In this document: positions 24,833 to 31,943 of the stretch, in pieces
How positions within the stretch are numbered: position 1 is the first letter of the stretch
How the letters are laid out: each line of letters starts with the position of its first letter
The notes under the pieces: model-generated
Database searches by the model: none
The model's input: the letters and a program-made list of their open reading frames with translations, nothing else
Told to the model about the DNA's origin: nothing
Position numbers and translations under genes: made by a program
Source: JBEKTY01 sp049515555
GTDB lineage: Bacteria; Planctomycetota; Planctomycetia; Pirellulales; Thermoguttaceae
NCBI GenBank assembly: GCA_049515555.1
Contig: JBEKTY010000092.1
Location: 1-31,943, forward strand
Direction of reading: 5' to 3'
Length of the DNA: 31,943 bases

Positions 24833-27526
24833 ATGACTAGGAAATCGAATTCTGTTCCAGCGAAAAAGGCAAAGGCCACGGCCCGTTATCGGGGTGAAAG
24901 GTATCGCGGTCGCGTGCCCACCTTGGTATTGGCTGTTTTATGCGGCGCTTTTGCGGTGTCGGCCGGCTGGATGGTGTACAGCCGGCCGGCCCTGGCCGCC
25001 ACGGGCGAGGCGGGGGCCACCGCCGCTGCCGAGCCCGCCACCGCGCAAGGCTGGCGGCTGCTGGAGCCGATCCTTAACACGGCGAAGTATTCGCCCGGCG
25101 AACAGATCTCGCTGGCGGCGATTCTGCTGGTGGCCCTGGCCGGGCTGGCCTATGCGGGGATGCTGGTGGGGCAGGTCAAGCGTGCCGAACAGGGCACGCC
25201 GCGGATGCAGGAGATCGCCGCCGCCGTCCGCGAGGGGGCCAACGCCTACCTGGCGGCCCAGTTCCGCAAGATCGGCCCGCTCATCGTGCTCATCACGGCG
25301 GCCCTGTTCGCGACCAAATGGGGCCACTGGGAATTCGCTTGCGGCCGGGCCGGGGCCTTCCTCGTCGGCTCGCTGTTTAGCTGGACGGTGGGCTTCGTGG
25401 GCATGCGACTGGCCACGACGGGCAACCTGCGGGTGGCCGCCGCCGCCAAACGCAGCTACGGCGAGGCCATGCAGCTTGGCTACCGCACCGGCACGATCAC
25501 CGGCATGCTGACCGACGGCCTGGGCCTGTTGGGCGGCACCTGCATCTTTCTGATCTACGGCGAGCAGGCCTACGAGGCCCTGCTGGGCTTCGGCTTCGGC
25601 GGCACCCTGCTGGCCCTGTTCATGCGCGTCGGCGGCGGAATTTACACCAAGGCCGCCGACGTGGGAGCCGACCTGGTGGGCAAGGTCGAGGCCGGCATCC
25701 CCGAAGACGATCCGCGCAACGCCGCCACCATCGCCGACAACGTGGGCGACAACGTGGGCGACTGCGCCGGCATGGCCGCCGATATCTTCGAGAGCTACGA
25801 GGTCACCATCGTGGCGGCGATGATCCTGGGCCTGGCCAGCTTCGGGCACAAGGGCGTGATCTTCCCGCTCTTGGTCCGCGGCATCGGCGTCTTGGGCTCG
25901 ATCATCAGCACCTACACGGTCAAGGCCGGGGCCAGCGACACCTCGGACACGGCCCTGAAGAGCGTGCACCGCGGCTTTTGGATCGGCTCGCTGATCTCGA
26001 TCGCGGGCTTCTTCGCCATCGGGCTGTTCTACTTGTACTTCACGCCCGATTACCTGGAGCATTACAAGATGGCGGCCGCCGGGTTCCCGGGCGGGCTGGC
26101 CGCGAACCTGCCCGAGTGGGCCAGTTTCAGCTTCCTGGGCCCGCAATTCGCCAACCTGGACATGCGGCCGGCCCTCACCTGCCTGATCGGCGTGTTCCTG
26201 GCCGTGGCCCTCAATAAAGTCACCAGCTATTACACGCACACCAGCCACAGCCCGGTCAAGTCGCTGGCCCGCGCCTGCCAGACCGGCCACGCCACGAACA
26301 TTATCCAGGGCTTCGCCGTGGGCTACGAGGCCACCGTGGCCACGCTGCTGGTGATCGTGGCGGCCTTGATCCTCTCGGTGTTGTGCTACTGGCATACGCC
26401 GCCCGTGTTCGTGGCCTACGGTGTGGCCATGACCGGCATCGGCATGCTCACGCTTACCGGCAATACGATCTCGATGGACGTGTTCGGGCCGGTGGCCGAC
26501 AACGCCAACGGCATCGGCGAGATGGGCTATGACCGCGAGGCCATGGAGCGGGAGGCCCCGGGCAGCTACAAGCGGGCCCGGCAGATCCTGGCCGACCTGG
26601 ACGCCGTGGGCAACACCACCAAGGCCGAGACCAAGGGCATCGCCATCGGCTCGGCGGTGATCGCCGCCGTGTCGCTGTTCGCCAGCTTCATCGCCGTCAT
26701 TGCCGTGGGCGGCGAAGACCGCCTTAGCACCATGAGCACCGAGCAATACCACTACTTCGCCGGATTCCTGACCGTGGCCGACCCCATGGTGCTGATCGGC
26801 CTGCTGCTGGGCGGGGCCGTGCCCTTCCTGTTCAGCTCGATGTTGATCCGGGCGGTGGGCCGGGCGGCCTTCTTTATCGTCAAGGAGTGCCGCAGCCAGT
26901 TCAAGGACCCGGCGATCATGGCCGGCACAAAGAAGCCCAACTACGGCCGCGTGGTGGATATCTGCACCAGTACGGCCCAGAAGGAGTTGATAGGTCCGGC
27001 GATACTGGCCATTTTGGCCCCCTTCGCCGTGGGATTCCTGCTGGGCCCCTATGCCCTGGGCGGGTTCCTGGCCGGCATGATCCTGGTCGGCCAGCTCCTG
27101 GCCGTGTTCATGGCCGACGCTGGCGGCGCCTGGGACAACGCCAAGAAGATGATCGAAGACGGCATCTACGGCGGCAAAGGCTCCGAGGCGCATAAGGCCA
27201 GCGTTACCGGCGATACCGTCGGCGACCCGCTCAAGGACACCGCCGGACCGGCCATCAACCCCATGGTCAAAGTGATGAACATGGTCAGCCTGCTGGGGCT
27301 GGGACTGGTGCTGTCCTACAACGTGGCCGGGGTCCAGCCCGACACGTCGAAGTTCAACCCCAAGGACCCCATCACAACTATCCTGCCGAACATTCCCACC
27401 AACTGGCCGGTGGGCGCGGGAGTGGTCGTCGTTTGCGTGCTGCTCATTATCTGGGCCGTGTGGCGGAGCAAGACGGAGTCGGCCGAGATGAAGGAGATCG
27501 TCGGCACGCTGGACGACATGGCCTGA
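24833..27526 (+). CDS. hppA: Membrane-bound proton-translocating pyrophosphatase (K+-independent type)
   Basis: Hydrolyses pyrophosphate and pumps H+ across the membrane. The 897-residue product has about 16 membrane segments and a longer N-terminus than most (basic residues 1-30, then a hydrophobic segment and an Ala-rich linker). Pyrophosphate-site motifs are DVGADLVGKVEAGIPEDDP and NVGDNVGDCAGMAADIFESY (about residues 280-330) and, near the C-terminus, DNAKKMIEDG with GDTVGDPLKDTAGPAINP. The diagnostic loop GNTTKAETKG (about residue 592) has Lys and Thr where K+-dependent enzymes have Ala, which places it in the K+-independent, H+-pumping class. AGGAG precedes the ATG. Confidence 0.96.
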   Translation: MTRKSNSVPAKKAKATARYRGERYRGRVPTLVLAVLCGAFAVSAGWMVYSRPALAATGEAGATAAAEPATAQGWRLLEPILNTAKYSPGEQISLAAILLVALAGLAYAGMLVGQVKRAEQGTPRMQEIAAAVREGANAYLAAQFRKIGPLIVLITAALFATKWGHWEFACGRAGAFLVGSLFSWTVGFVGMRLATTGNLRVAAAAKRSYGEAMQLGYRTGTITGMLTDGLGLLGGTCIFLIYGEQAYEALLGFGFGGTLLALFMRVGGGIYTKAADVGADLVGKVEAGIPEDDPRNAATIADNVGDNVGDCAGMAADIFESYEVTIVAAMILGLASFGHKGVIFPLLVRGIGVLGSIISTYTVKAGASDTSDTALKSVHRGFWIGSLISIAGFFAIGLFYLYFTPDYLEHYKMAAAGFPGGLAANLPEWASFSFLGPQFANLDMRPALTCLIGVFLAVALNKVTSYYTHTSHSPVKSLARACQTGHATNIIQGFAVGYEATVATLLVIVAALILSVLCYWHTPPVFVAYGVAMTGIGMLTLTGNTISMDVFGPVADNANGIGEMGYDREAMEREAPGSYKRARQILADLDAVGNTTKAETKGIAIGSAVIAAVSLFASFIAVIAVGGEDRLSTMSTEQYHYFAGFLTVADPMVLIGLLLGGAVPFLFSSMLIRAVGRAAFFIVKECRSQFKDPAIMAGTKKPNYGRVVDICTSTAQKELIGPAILAILAPFAVGFLLGPYALGGFLAGMILVGQLLAVFMADAGGAWDNAKKMIEDGIYGGKGSEAHKASVTGDTVGDPLKDTAGPAINPMVKVMNMVSLLGLGLVLSYNVAGVQPDTSKFNPKDPITTILPNIPTNWPVGAGVVVVCVLLIIWAVWRSKTESAEMKEIVGTLDDMA

Positions 27527-27614
27527 CCGCACACGGCGGCCAAGAGGGAACCCAAACCAGGGCCGCACCCCTTGCAAGACGCCGTAACCATTCACGGCAT
27601 GGAAAGTAACACGC

Positions 27615-27675
27615 CACACTCCGTGTGCCGTCCGCCATACCTTATTCCGCTACAGCCAGCGGCACACGGAGTGTG
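27615..27675. repeat. Palindromic repeat, CACACGGAGTGTG type
   Basis: Arms CACACTCCGTGTGCCG (27615-27630) and its perfect complement (27660-27675) are separated by 29 bases, and each arm contains a smaller palindrome. It lies between hppA and the Nramp gene. No T-run follows. Confidence 0.85.
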
Positions 27676-27712
27676 CCTGCGACGTTGGTACGGCCGCGCA
27701 TAAGGAGCGATC

Positions 27713-29617
27713 ATGTCGCCTGTGCCTCCCAGACCACCTGCCGGCCGATCGCTGGACGAAGTTCACCGCACGGTGAAAATCCCGCCCAGCCGGGCCTGGC
27801 GGCGGATGCTGGCCTTTACCGGACCCGCCTACCTGGTCTCCGTCGGGTACATGGACCCGGGCAACTGGGCCACCGACCTGGAAGGCGGCGCCAAGTTCAA
27901 CTACAGCCTGCTCTGGGTGCTGCTGATGGCCAATGCCATGGCTGTCCTGCTCCAGACCCTCAGCGCCCGGCTGGGCCTGGTCACCGGCCGCGACCTGGCC
28001 CAGGCCTGCCACGACGAATATCCCCCGGCGATCAACCTCGTTCTGTACGTGCTGTGCGAGATCGCCATCGCCGCCTGCGACCTGGCCGAAGTGCTGGGCA
28101 CGGCCATCGGCCTGAACCTGCTCTTGGGCATCCCGCTGTTGTGGGCCGTGCTGCTCACCGGCGGTGACGTCCTGCTGCTGCTGGCCATGCAGCGCTTCGG
28201 CATCCGCAAGATGGAGGCCTTGATCCTGCTGTTGATCTCGACCATCGGCCTGTGCTTCGTGTTTGAAATCTTCCTCTCCAAGCCCTCGGCCGGCGGCATC
28301 TGCTCGGGGTTCGTGCCGCACGGGCTGACCGGTGCGCAACTGGTCGTGGCCATCGGCATCCTGGGGGCCACGGTCATGCCGCACAACCTGTATCTGCATT
28401 CGGCCCTGGTGCAGAGCCGCGACGTAACCCGCAGCCGCCAGGCCGTGGCCGAGGCCTGCAAGTTCAACCTGATCGACTCGGCCGTGGCGATGAACCTGGC
28501 CTTCCTGGTCAACGCCGCCATTTTGATCGTGGCCGCCGCCACCTTCTACACCGCCGGCATTCACCGCGAGATCGAGATCCAGGAGGCGCACCACATGCTC
28601 GAGGGTCTGCTGGGCAGCCGCGTGGCCCCCATCGTCTTCGCCCTGGCCCTGATCTGCTCCGGCCAGAGCTCGACGATCACCGGCACGCTGGCCGGTCAGA
28701 TTACCATGGAGGGGTTCCTGCGGTTTCGCATGCGGCCCTGGCTTCGCCGCTTGATTACGCGGACTTTGGCCATCGCCCCGGCGGTGGTTGTCATCCTGGC
28801 GGCCGGCGAGCGGAACCTGCTCCAGTTGCTCATCCTCAGCCAGGTGGTGCTTAGCCTGCAACTGGCCTTCGCCGTGGTGCCGCTGGTGAGGTTCACCGGC
28901 AGCCGGGAGAAGATGGGCCCGTTCGTCAATCCGCGCTGGGTCCAGTCTCTGGCTTGGTTGGTCACCGTGGTGATCGTGCTTCTGAACGGCAAGCTGGTGT
29001 ACGAGCAGATCGGCGAGTGGACCGCGGCGGCGGGCCGCTACGGATGGCTGGTCACGGGCTGCATGGCGCCGTTGAGCGGGGGCCTGGGGCTACTGTTGCT
29101 GTGGATGACGTTCCGCCGCGAGTCGCCGGTCCGCGCGCTTGGCCAGGTTTCGGCCGATGCGGTGGCCGGGGCGGCCGCCGGGGCGGCCCGCCGCTTCCGC
29201 CGCATCGGCGTGGCCCTCGAGGCCTTGCCCACCGATTCCGCCATGCTCGCCGAGGCCGTCGCCCTGGCCAAGAGCCATCAGGCCGAGCTGATCTTGATGC
29301 ACGTGGTGGATGGCGCCGGCGGGCACTGGTACGGCCCGCAAACCGGCGACGCCGAAAGCCGCCACGACGAGGGCTATTTGAATGATCTGGCCCGGCGGCT
29401 CCGTGACGAGCTGGCCGGCCAGGGCGTGCCCCGCGTCGAAGCCGTGCTGGGCTATGGCAGCCCGCCCCGCGAAATCGCCAACCTCACCCGCCTGCACGGC
29501 ATCGACCTGATGGTCCTCGGCGGCCACGGCCACAACTCGCTGGTGGACCTCCTCCGCGGCGAGACCATCTCCGGCGTCCGTCACCGGCTGAACATCCCCA
29601 TATTAGCCGTGCGGTAA
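27713..29617 (+). CDS. Nramp-family divalent metal transporter fused to a universal stress protein domain
   Basis: A 634-residue fusion. Residues about 30-455 are an Nramp/MntH proton-coupled Mn2+/Fe2+ importer: GYMDPGNWATD carries the metal-binding D-P-G-N of helix 1, and GATVMPHNLYLHSALVQ carries M-P-H of helix 6. Residues about 485-634 are a cytoplasmic Usp domain: RRIGVALEALPTDSAMLAEAV at its start (split by the fold), LILMHVVDGAG, and near the end VLGGHGHNSLVDLLRGET, close to the ATP-binding G-x2-G-x9-G-S/T pattern. The Usp part may sense ATP or stress and tune transport; this is inference. AAGGAG precedes ATG 27713. Confidence 0.93.
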   Translation: MSPVPPRPPAGRSLDEVHRTVKIPPSRAWRRMLAFTGPAYLVSVGYMDPGNWATDLEGGAKFNYSLLWVLLMANAMAVLLQTLSARLGLVTGRDLAQACHDEYPPAINLVLYVLCEIAIAACDLAEVLGTAIGLNLLLGIPLLWAVLLTGGDVLLLLAMQRFGIRKMEALILLLISTIGLCFVFEIFLSKPSAGGICSGFVPHGLTGAQLVVAIGILGATVMPHNLYLHSALVQSRDVTRSRQAVAEACKFNLIDSAVAMNLAFLVNAAILIVAAATFYTAGIHREIEIQEAHHMLEGLLGSRVAPIVFALALICSGQSSTITGTLAGQITMEGFLRFRMRPWLRRLITRTLAIAPAVVVILAAGERNLLQLLILSQVVLSLQLAFAVVPLVRFTGSREKMGPFVNPRWVQSLAWLVTVVIVLLNGKLVYEQIGEWTAAAGRYGWLVTGCMAPLSGGLGLLLLWMTFRRESPVRALGQVSADAVAGAAAGAARRFRRIGVALEALPTDSAMLAEAVALAKSHQAELILMHVVDGAGGHWYGPQTGDAESRHDEGYLNDLARRLRDELAGQGVPRVEAVLGYGSPPREIANLTRLHGIDLMVLGGHGHNSLVDLLRGETISGVRHRLNIPILAVR

Positions 29618-29659
29618 TGCGGCGCATGTCGTCCCCCGCGCACTCTCCGCTAATGTACT

Positions 29660-29725
29660 CCTCTCGCTCCGCGAGAGGGCCCAACCAAGATGCAACCGCA
29701 CCCCAGCCTCTCGCGGAGCGAGAGG
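29660..29725. repeat. Palindromic repeat, CCTCTCGCTCCGCGAGAGG type
   Basis: Perfectly inverted 19-base arms at 29660-29678 and 29707-29725 enclose 28 bases; each arm is itself nearly palindromic. It lies between the convergent Nramp and MBL-fold genes. Confidence 0.88.
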
Positions 29726-29773
29726 AATACGACGGAAACGACACTACTGCTCTGTCAGTCTTTGATGAACCGG

Positions 29774-30424
29774 CTATTGCAGGAAGGGGTTGCTGCGCTT
29801 TTCCCGGCCGACGGTGGTCGAGGGACCGTGACCCGGCAGCAGCACCGTGTCGTCGGGCAGCGTAAACAGCTTTGCGCGGATCCCCTCGACGAGTTGCTCG
29901 AAACTGCCGCCTGGGAAATCGGTACGGCCGATGCCGCCCAAGAAGATCACGTCGCCGACGAAGGCCAACGGTGGGTCGCCGGCCCGCCAGAGGTAGACCA
30001 CGTGACCCGTCGAGTGGCCCGGAATTGCCAAGACTTCCAGGTCCAAGCCGGCCGCCGAAACCACGTCGCCCTGCTGGAGCAACTGGTCTGCGGGGGGACT
30101 GACCCAGGCCGCTCCAAACGTCGCCGACAGGTTCAGCCGGGCGTCGAGCAGCTTTTCGGCGTCGGCCCGGCCGATGGCGATCCGAGCTTGCGGCCATCGC
30201 CGCCGCAGTGCCGCGTTGCCCCCGATGTGGTCGCCGTGACCGTGCGTGATCAGTATGGCGGCGGGCGCAAGCCGGTTCTCGTCCAGATGCGCGATGATCT
30301 TCTCCGGCTCCAGCCCGGGATCGACGACGACACAGTCGTCGTGACCCTCCAAGCGGGCGATATAGCTGTTCTCCTCGAAGGGAACCGAAACGATTCGGGC
30401 AATCGCGATCGGCCGATCTTTCAC
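29774..30424 (-). CDS. MBL-fold metallo-hydrolase (glyoxalase II-like)
   Basis: A 216-residue metallo-beta-lactamase-fold enzyme. The metal motif T-H-G-H-G-D-H (about residues 60-66) gives H-x-H-x-D-H, followed by IPGHSTGHVVYLW (third His), FVGDVIFLGGIGRTDFPGG (bridging Asp) and LLPGHGPSTTVGREK (last His). This pattern is that of hydroxyacylglutathione hydrolase-like and related hydrolases; the short length and lack of a glutathione-binding C-terminus make thioester hydrolysis of another substrate equally possible. GGGGGAGG lies upstream of the ATG. It is divergent from the DUF1571 gene. Confidence 0.92.
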   Translation of the reverse strand: MKDRPIAIARIVSVPFEENSYIARLEGHDDCVVVDPGLEPEKIIAHLDENRLAPAAILITHGHGDHIGGNAALRRRWPQARIAIGRADAEKLLDARLNLSATFGAAWVSPPADQLLQQGDVVSAAGLDLEVLAIPGHSTGHVVYLWRAGDPPLAFVGDVIFLGGIGRTDFPGGSFEQLVEGIRAKLFTLPDDTVLLPGHGPSTTVGREKRSNPFLQ

Positions 30425-30836
30425 AAACTGGCCTCCCCCGGTGGGCGAAACGGAGATATATTGTGAGCGGCCAGAAATGATACGACCCGTTGCCTATGGC
30501 TGCGGTTCGTATCATTCCAAAGCGTGCAAAGCATAAAATATACCATTCCTGGGAAAAGGGGATGGGTACCTGTTGCCGCCAGCGGCCCCGGGGGGCTTTG
30601 CGCGAGAGGGGCCGGCCTCCGTTTCCCTGTGACAAGAAATATCGCTTTTGCGGGATGCGCGGTAGTGACAAGCAGGGAATCCGCCAGAACCGGCGTCGGC
30701 AGCGAAAACATTGTAATCCCGCCAGGCGGTAAATGCGATAAGGCGAGAAGGGCCCGCACTGCGGTTACACGCGGGCTCACGCGGAGTCCGCCCTTCCGGG
30801 GGTTTCCGGTCGCAACGACCAAGGAGGGTTTCCTAC
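30425..30836. other. Intergenic region between divergent MBL-fold and DUF1571 genes
   Basis: About 410 bases without a gene. It holds a dyad, AATGATACGA (30476-30485) and TCGTATCATT (30507-30516), AT-rich patches near 30455 and 30530, and a small hairpin GGTCG-CAA-CGACC (30808-30820) directly before the AAGGAGG ribosome site of the DUF1571 gene. Confidence 0.55.
30476..30516. promoter_or_regulatory. Perfect 10-bp dyad upstream of the MBL-fold gene, candidate operator
   Basis: AATGATACGA and its exact complement are separated by 21 bases, centred about 70 bases before the MBL-fold start and about 340 before the DUF1571 start. Spacing of arm centres is about three helical turns, which would fit a dimeric regulator; it could instead form an RNA hairpin. 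No regulator is known for it. Confidence 0.35.
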
Positions 30837-31781
30837 ATGTTATGGCGCGAGATGTCCCACCGTTGCTGGTTGCCCGCACTGCTGGCATGTTTCCTCTGGG
30901 CCACGTCGGTTGCGGGTCAGACGGGTCCCGGCTCCACGGCGTCGGTTCCATCGTCGTCGGCCCCATCGTCGGCGGGTAGCCCGGCGCAATCGCCCGCCAC
31001 ACCGCCGAGCTACCGCATGGCCGCCCTGGCCGAGCCGCTGGCCCCGCAGGCCGCCACCGCCCAATTGCGTCCCGGCTCGGCCGGCGAGCATCCGCTGGAG
31101 CCCGCCCTGCGCTGGGCCCGCGAAGGCCTGCTGCAAGCCGAAAAGATCCCGGATTATTCGGCCACGATGATCAAGCGCGAGCGGATCGGCGGCAAGCTTA
31201 ACGACTTCGAGTACACGTTCCTCAAGGTCCGCAACAAGCCCTTCAGCGTGTACTTGACGTTTATGGCCCCCAAGACGCTCAAGGGCCGGGAGGTGATCTT
31301 CGTCGACGGGGCCAACGCCGGCAAGATGTGGGCCCACGGCGTCGGCATGGAGGATACCATGTTCGGCACCGTCTCCTTGAAGCCCGAAGGCATGATCGCC
31401 ATGCGCGGCCAACGCTACCCCCTGACCGAAATCGGCATGGTGAACCTCACCCGGCGGCTGATCGAGGTCGCCGAGCAGGACAGGAAATACGACGAGTGCG
31501 AGGTGAAGTTCTTCAAGGGGGCGAAGATCAACGACCGCGTGTGCACCTGCACGCAGGTGGTCCATCCGCTGCCGCGCAGGAACTTCCTCTTCCATATCGC
31601 CCGCATCTTCGTCGACGACCAACTGAACCTGCCCATTCGCTACGAGTCGTACGACTGGCCCAAGAAGGCGGGCGGGCCCCCCGAGCTGATCGAAGAGTAC
31701 ACCTACCTGAACCTGAAGTTGAACAATGGTTACACGGATTTGGATTTCGACATCCACAATCCGAAGTATCACTTCCGCTAA
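30837..31781 (+). CDS. DUF1571-domain exported protein
   Basis: A 314-residue protein with a signal peptide (about residues 1-27, CWLPALLACFLWATSVAG), then a Ser/Ala/Pro-rich linker (about 28-85) and a DUF1571 domain (about 90-314). Visible are DYSATMIKRERIGGKLNDFE, VYLTFMAPKTLKGREVIFVDG and the C-terminal NLPIRYESYDWPKK with EEYTYLNLKLN. The domain is frequent in planctomycetes, probably a periplasmic beta-rich protein related to lipoprotein-carrier folds; its function is not known. AAGGAGG lies nine bases before the ATG. The next gene probably overlaps its 3' end, so the two may be cotranscribed. Confidence 0.88.
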   Translation: MLWREMSHRCWLPALLACFLWATSVAGQTGPGSTASVPSSSAPSSAGSPAQSPATPPSYRMAALAEPLAPQAATAQLRPGSAGEHPLEPALRWAREGLLQAEKIPDYSATMIKRERIGGKLNDFEYTFLKVRNKPFSVYLTFMAPKTLKGREVIFVDGANAGKMWAHGVGMEDTMFGTVSLKPEGMIAMRGQRYPLTEIGMVNLTRRLIEVAEQDRKYDECEVKFFKGAKINDRVCTCTQVVHPLPRRNFLFHIARIFVDDQLNLPIRYESYDWPKKAGGPPELIEEYTYLNLKLNNGYTDLDFDIHNPKYHFR

Positions 31782-31943
31782 GCGGCGATGGGCGTGGCGC
31801 TTGCTGCGCTGCGGGCTCATCGCCTACCTGGTCGTGCTGCTGGGGATGATGCTCCTGGAAAACCGGCTGATTTTCGTCCCCCGGAACTTCCCCGACGACG
31901 ACTGGCATCCGGCCGGGCTGGCCGTCGAGGACGCCTGGTTCCA
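31726..31943 (+). CDS. N-terminal part of a membrane-anchored alpha/beta hydrolase (cut by window end)
   Basis: An open frame that runs off the window. After a basic stretch (AKRRWAWRLLRCG) comes one hydrophobic anchor (LIAYLVVLLGMMLLE, about residues 31-45), then NRLIFVPRNFPDDDWHPAGL, the strand and loop seen at the start of S33-type alpha/beta hydrolases. ATG 31726 overlaps the DUF1571 gene by 56 bases and has no good ribosome site; TTG 31801 is an alternative. The catalytic Ser, Asp and His would lie beyond the window, so function rests on the N-terminal pattern only. Confidence 0.6.
   Translation, partial: MVTRIWISTSTIRSITSAKRRWAWRLLRCGLIAYLVVLLGMMLLENRLIFVPRNFPDDDWHPAGLAVEDAWF

Noticed and set aside
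24938..27619. Open frame of 893 codons antisense to hppA
   Set aside because: It is His/Gly/Gln-rich without family features and mirrors the codon bias of the pyrophosphatase gene. Such antisense frames are common in high-GC DNA.
30465..30475. TTGTGAGCGG resembling a lac operator half
   Set aside because: Only a short chance match; there is no second half-site, no LacI-type gene and no sugar operon nearby.

Overview
The window looks like a chromosomal segment of a high-GC planctomycete, most likely a Pirellulales-type lineage. This is inferred from the gene set (a DUF1571 protein, a Tyr/Gly-rich secreted protein, a leucine-rich-repeat protein with an N-terminal anchor, a PEGA lipoprotein and a long membrane pyrophosphatase) and from many intergenic palindromes. 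No rRNA, tRNA, CRISPR array or intact transposase was recognised.

Layout. 1-2.2 kb (minus): mraZ, preceded by its promoter and a 10-bp-periodic TGGGN operator, and a GT4 glycosyltransferase. 2.3-4.0 kb (plus): queA and a NUDIX hydrolase. 4.0-6.1 kb: a first restriction-modification-like pair, less GC-biased than its surroundings. 6.1-7.9 kb: cysteine desulfurase and an A-type Fe-S carrier. 8.1-11.1 kb (minus): LRR protein, then a second type II restriction-modification pair with a PvuII-like methyltransferase. 11.1-14.0 kb (minus): a ferredoxin-ASKHA protein (RACo/DUF4445) and a LysR regulator. 14.3-16.3 kb: sugar isomerase/epimerase and Gfo/Idh/MocA dehydrogenase. 16.5-18.1 kb: a SelD fused to a Cys-rich N-terminus and an AhpD-like C-terminus. 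18.2-19.4 kb (minus): two envelope or secreted proteins. 19.5-22.5 kb: queG, a small methyltransferase (minus) and a RhuM-family protein, followed by about 0.9 kb without a gene. 23.4-24.4 kb (minus): MbfA-like ferritin-VIT protein. 24.8-29.6 kb: K+-independent H+-pyrophosphatase and an Nramp-Usp fusion. 29.8-31.9 kb: MBL-fold hydrolase (minus), DUF1571 protein and the start of an alpha/beta hydrolase.

Functional threads. queA and queG are the last two steps of queuosine synthesis, split by 16 kb. nifS/iscA, the ferredoxin-ASKHA protein, the MbfA-like protein and the Nramp transporter form an iron, Fe-S and metal theme. SelD and the AhpD-like domain suggest selenium and thiol redox chemistry.

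Most unusual points: the three-part SelD protein with an internal ribosome site before its AhpD domain; two restriction-modification pairs, each beginning on the stop codon of a host gene; several families of perfect intergenic hairpins, including two copies of a 144-bp MITE-like element; and a promoter-bearing, structured, gene-free stretch after rhuM.
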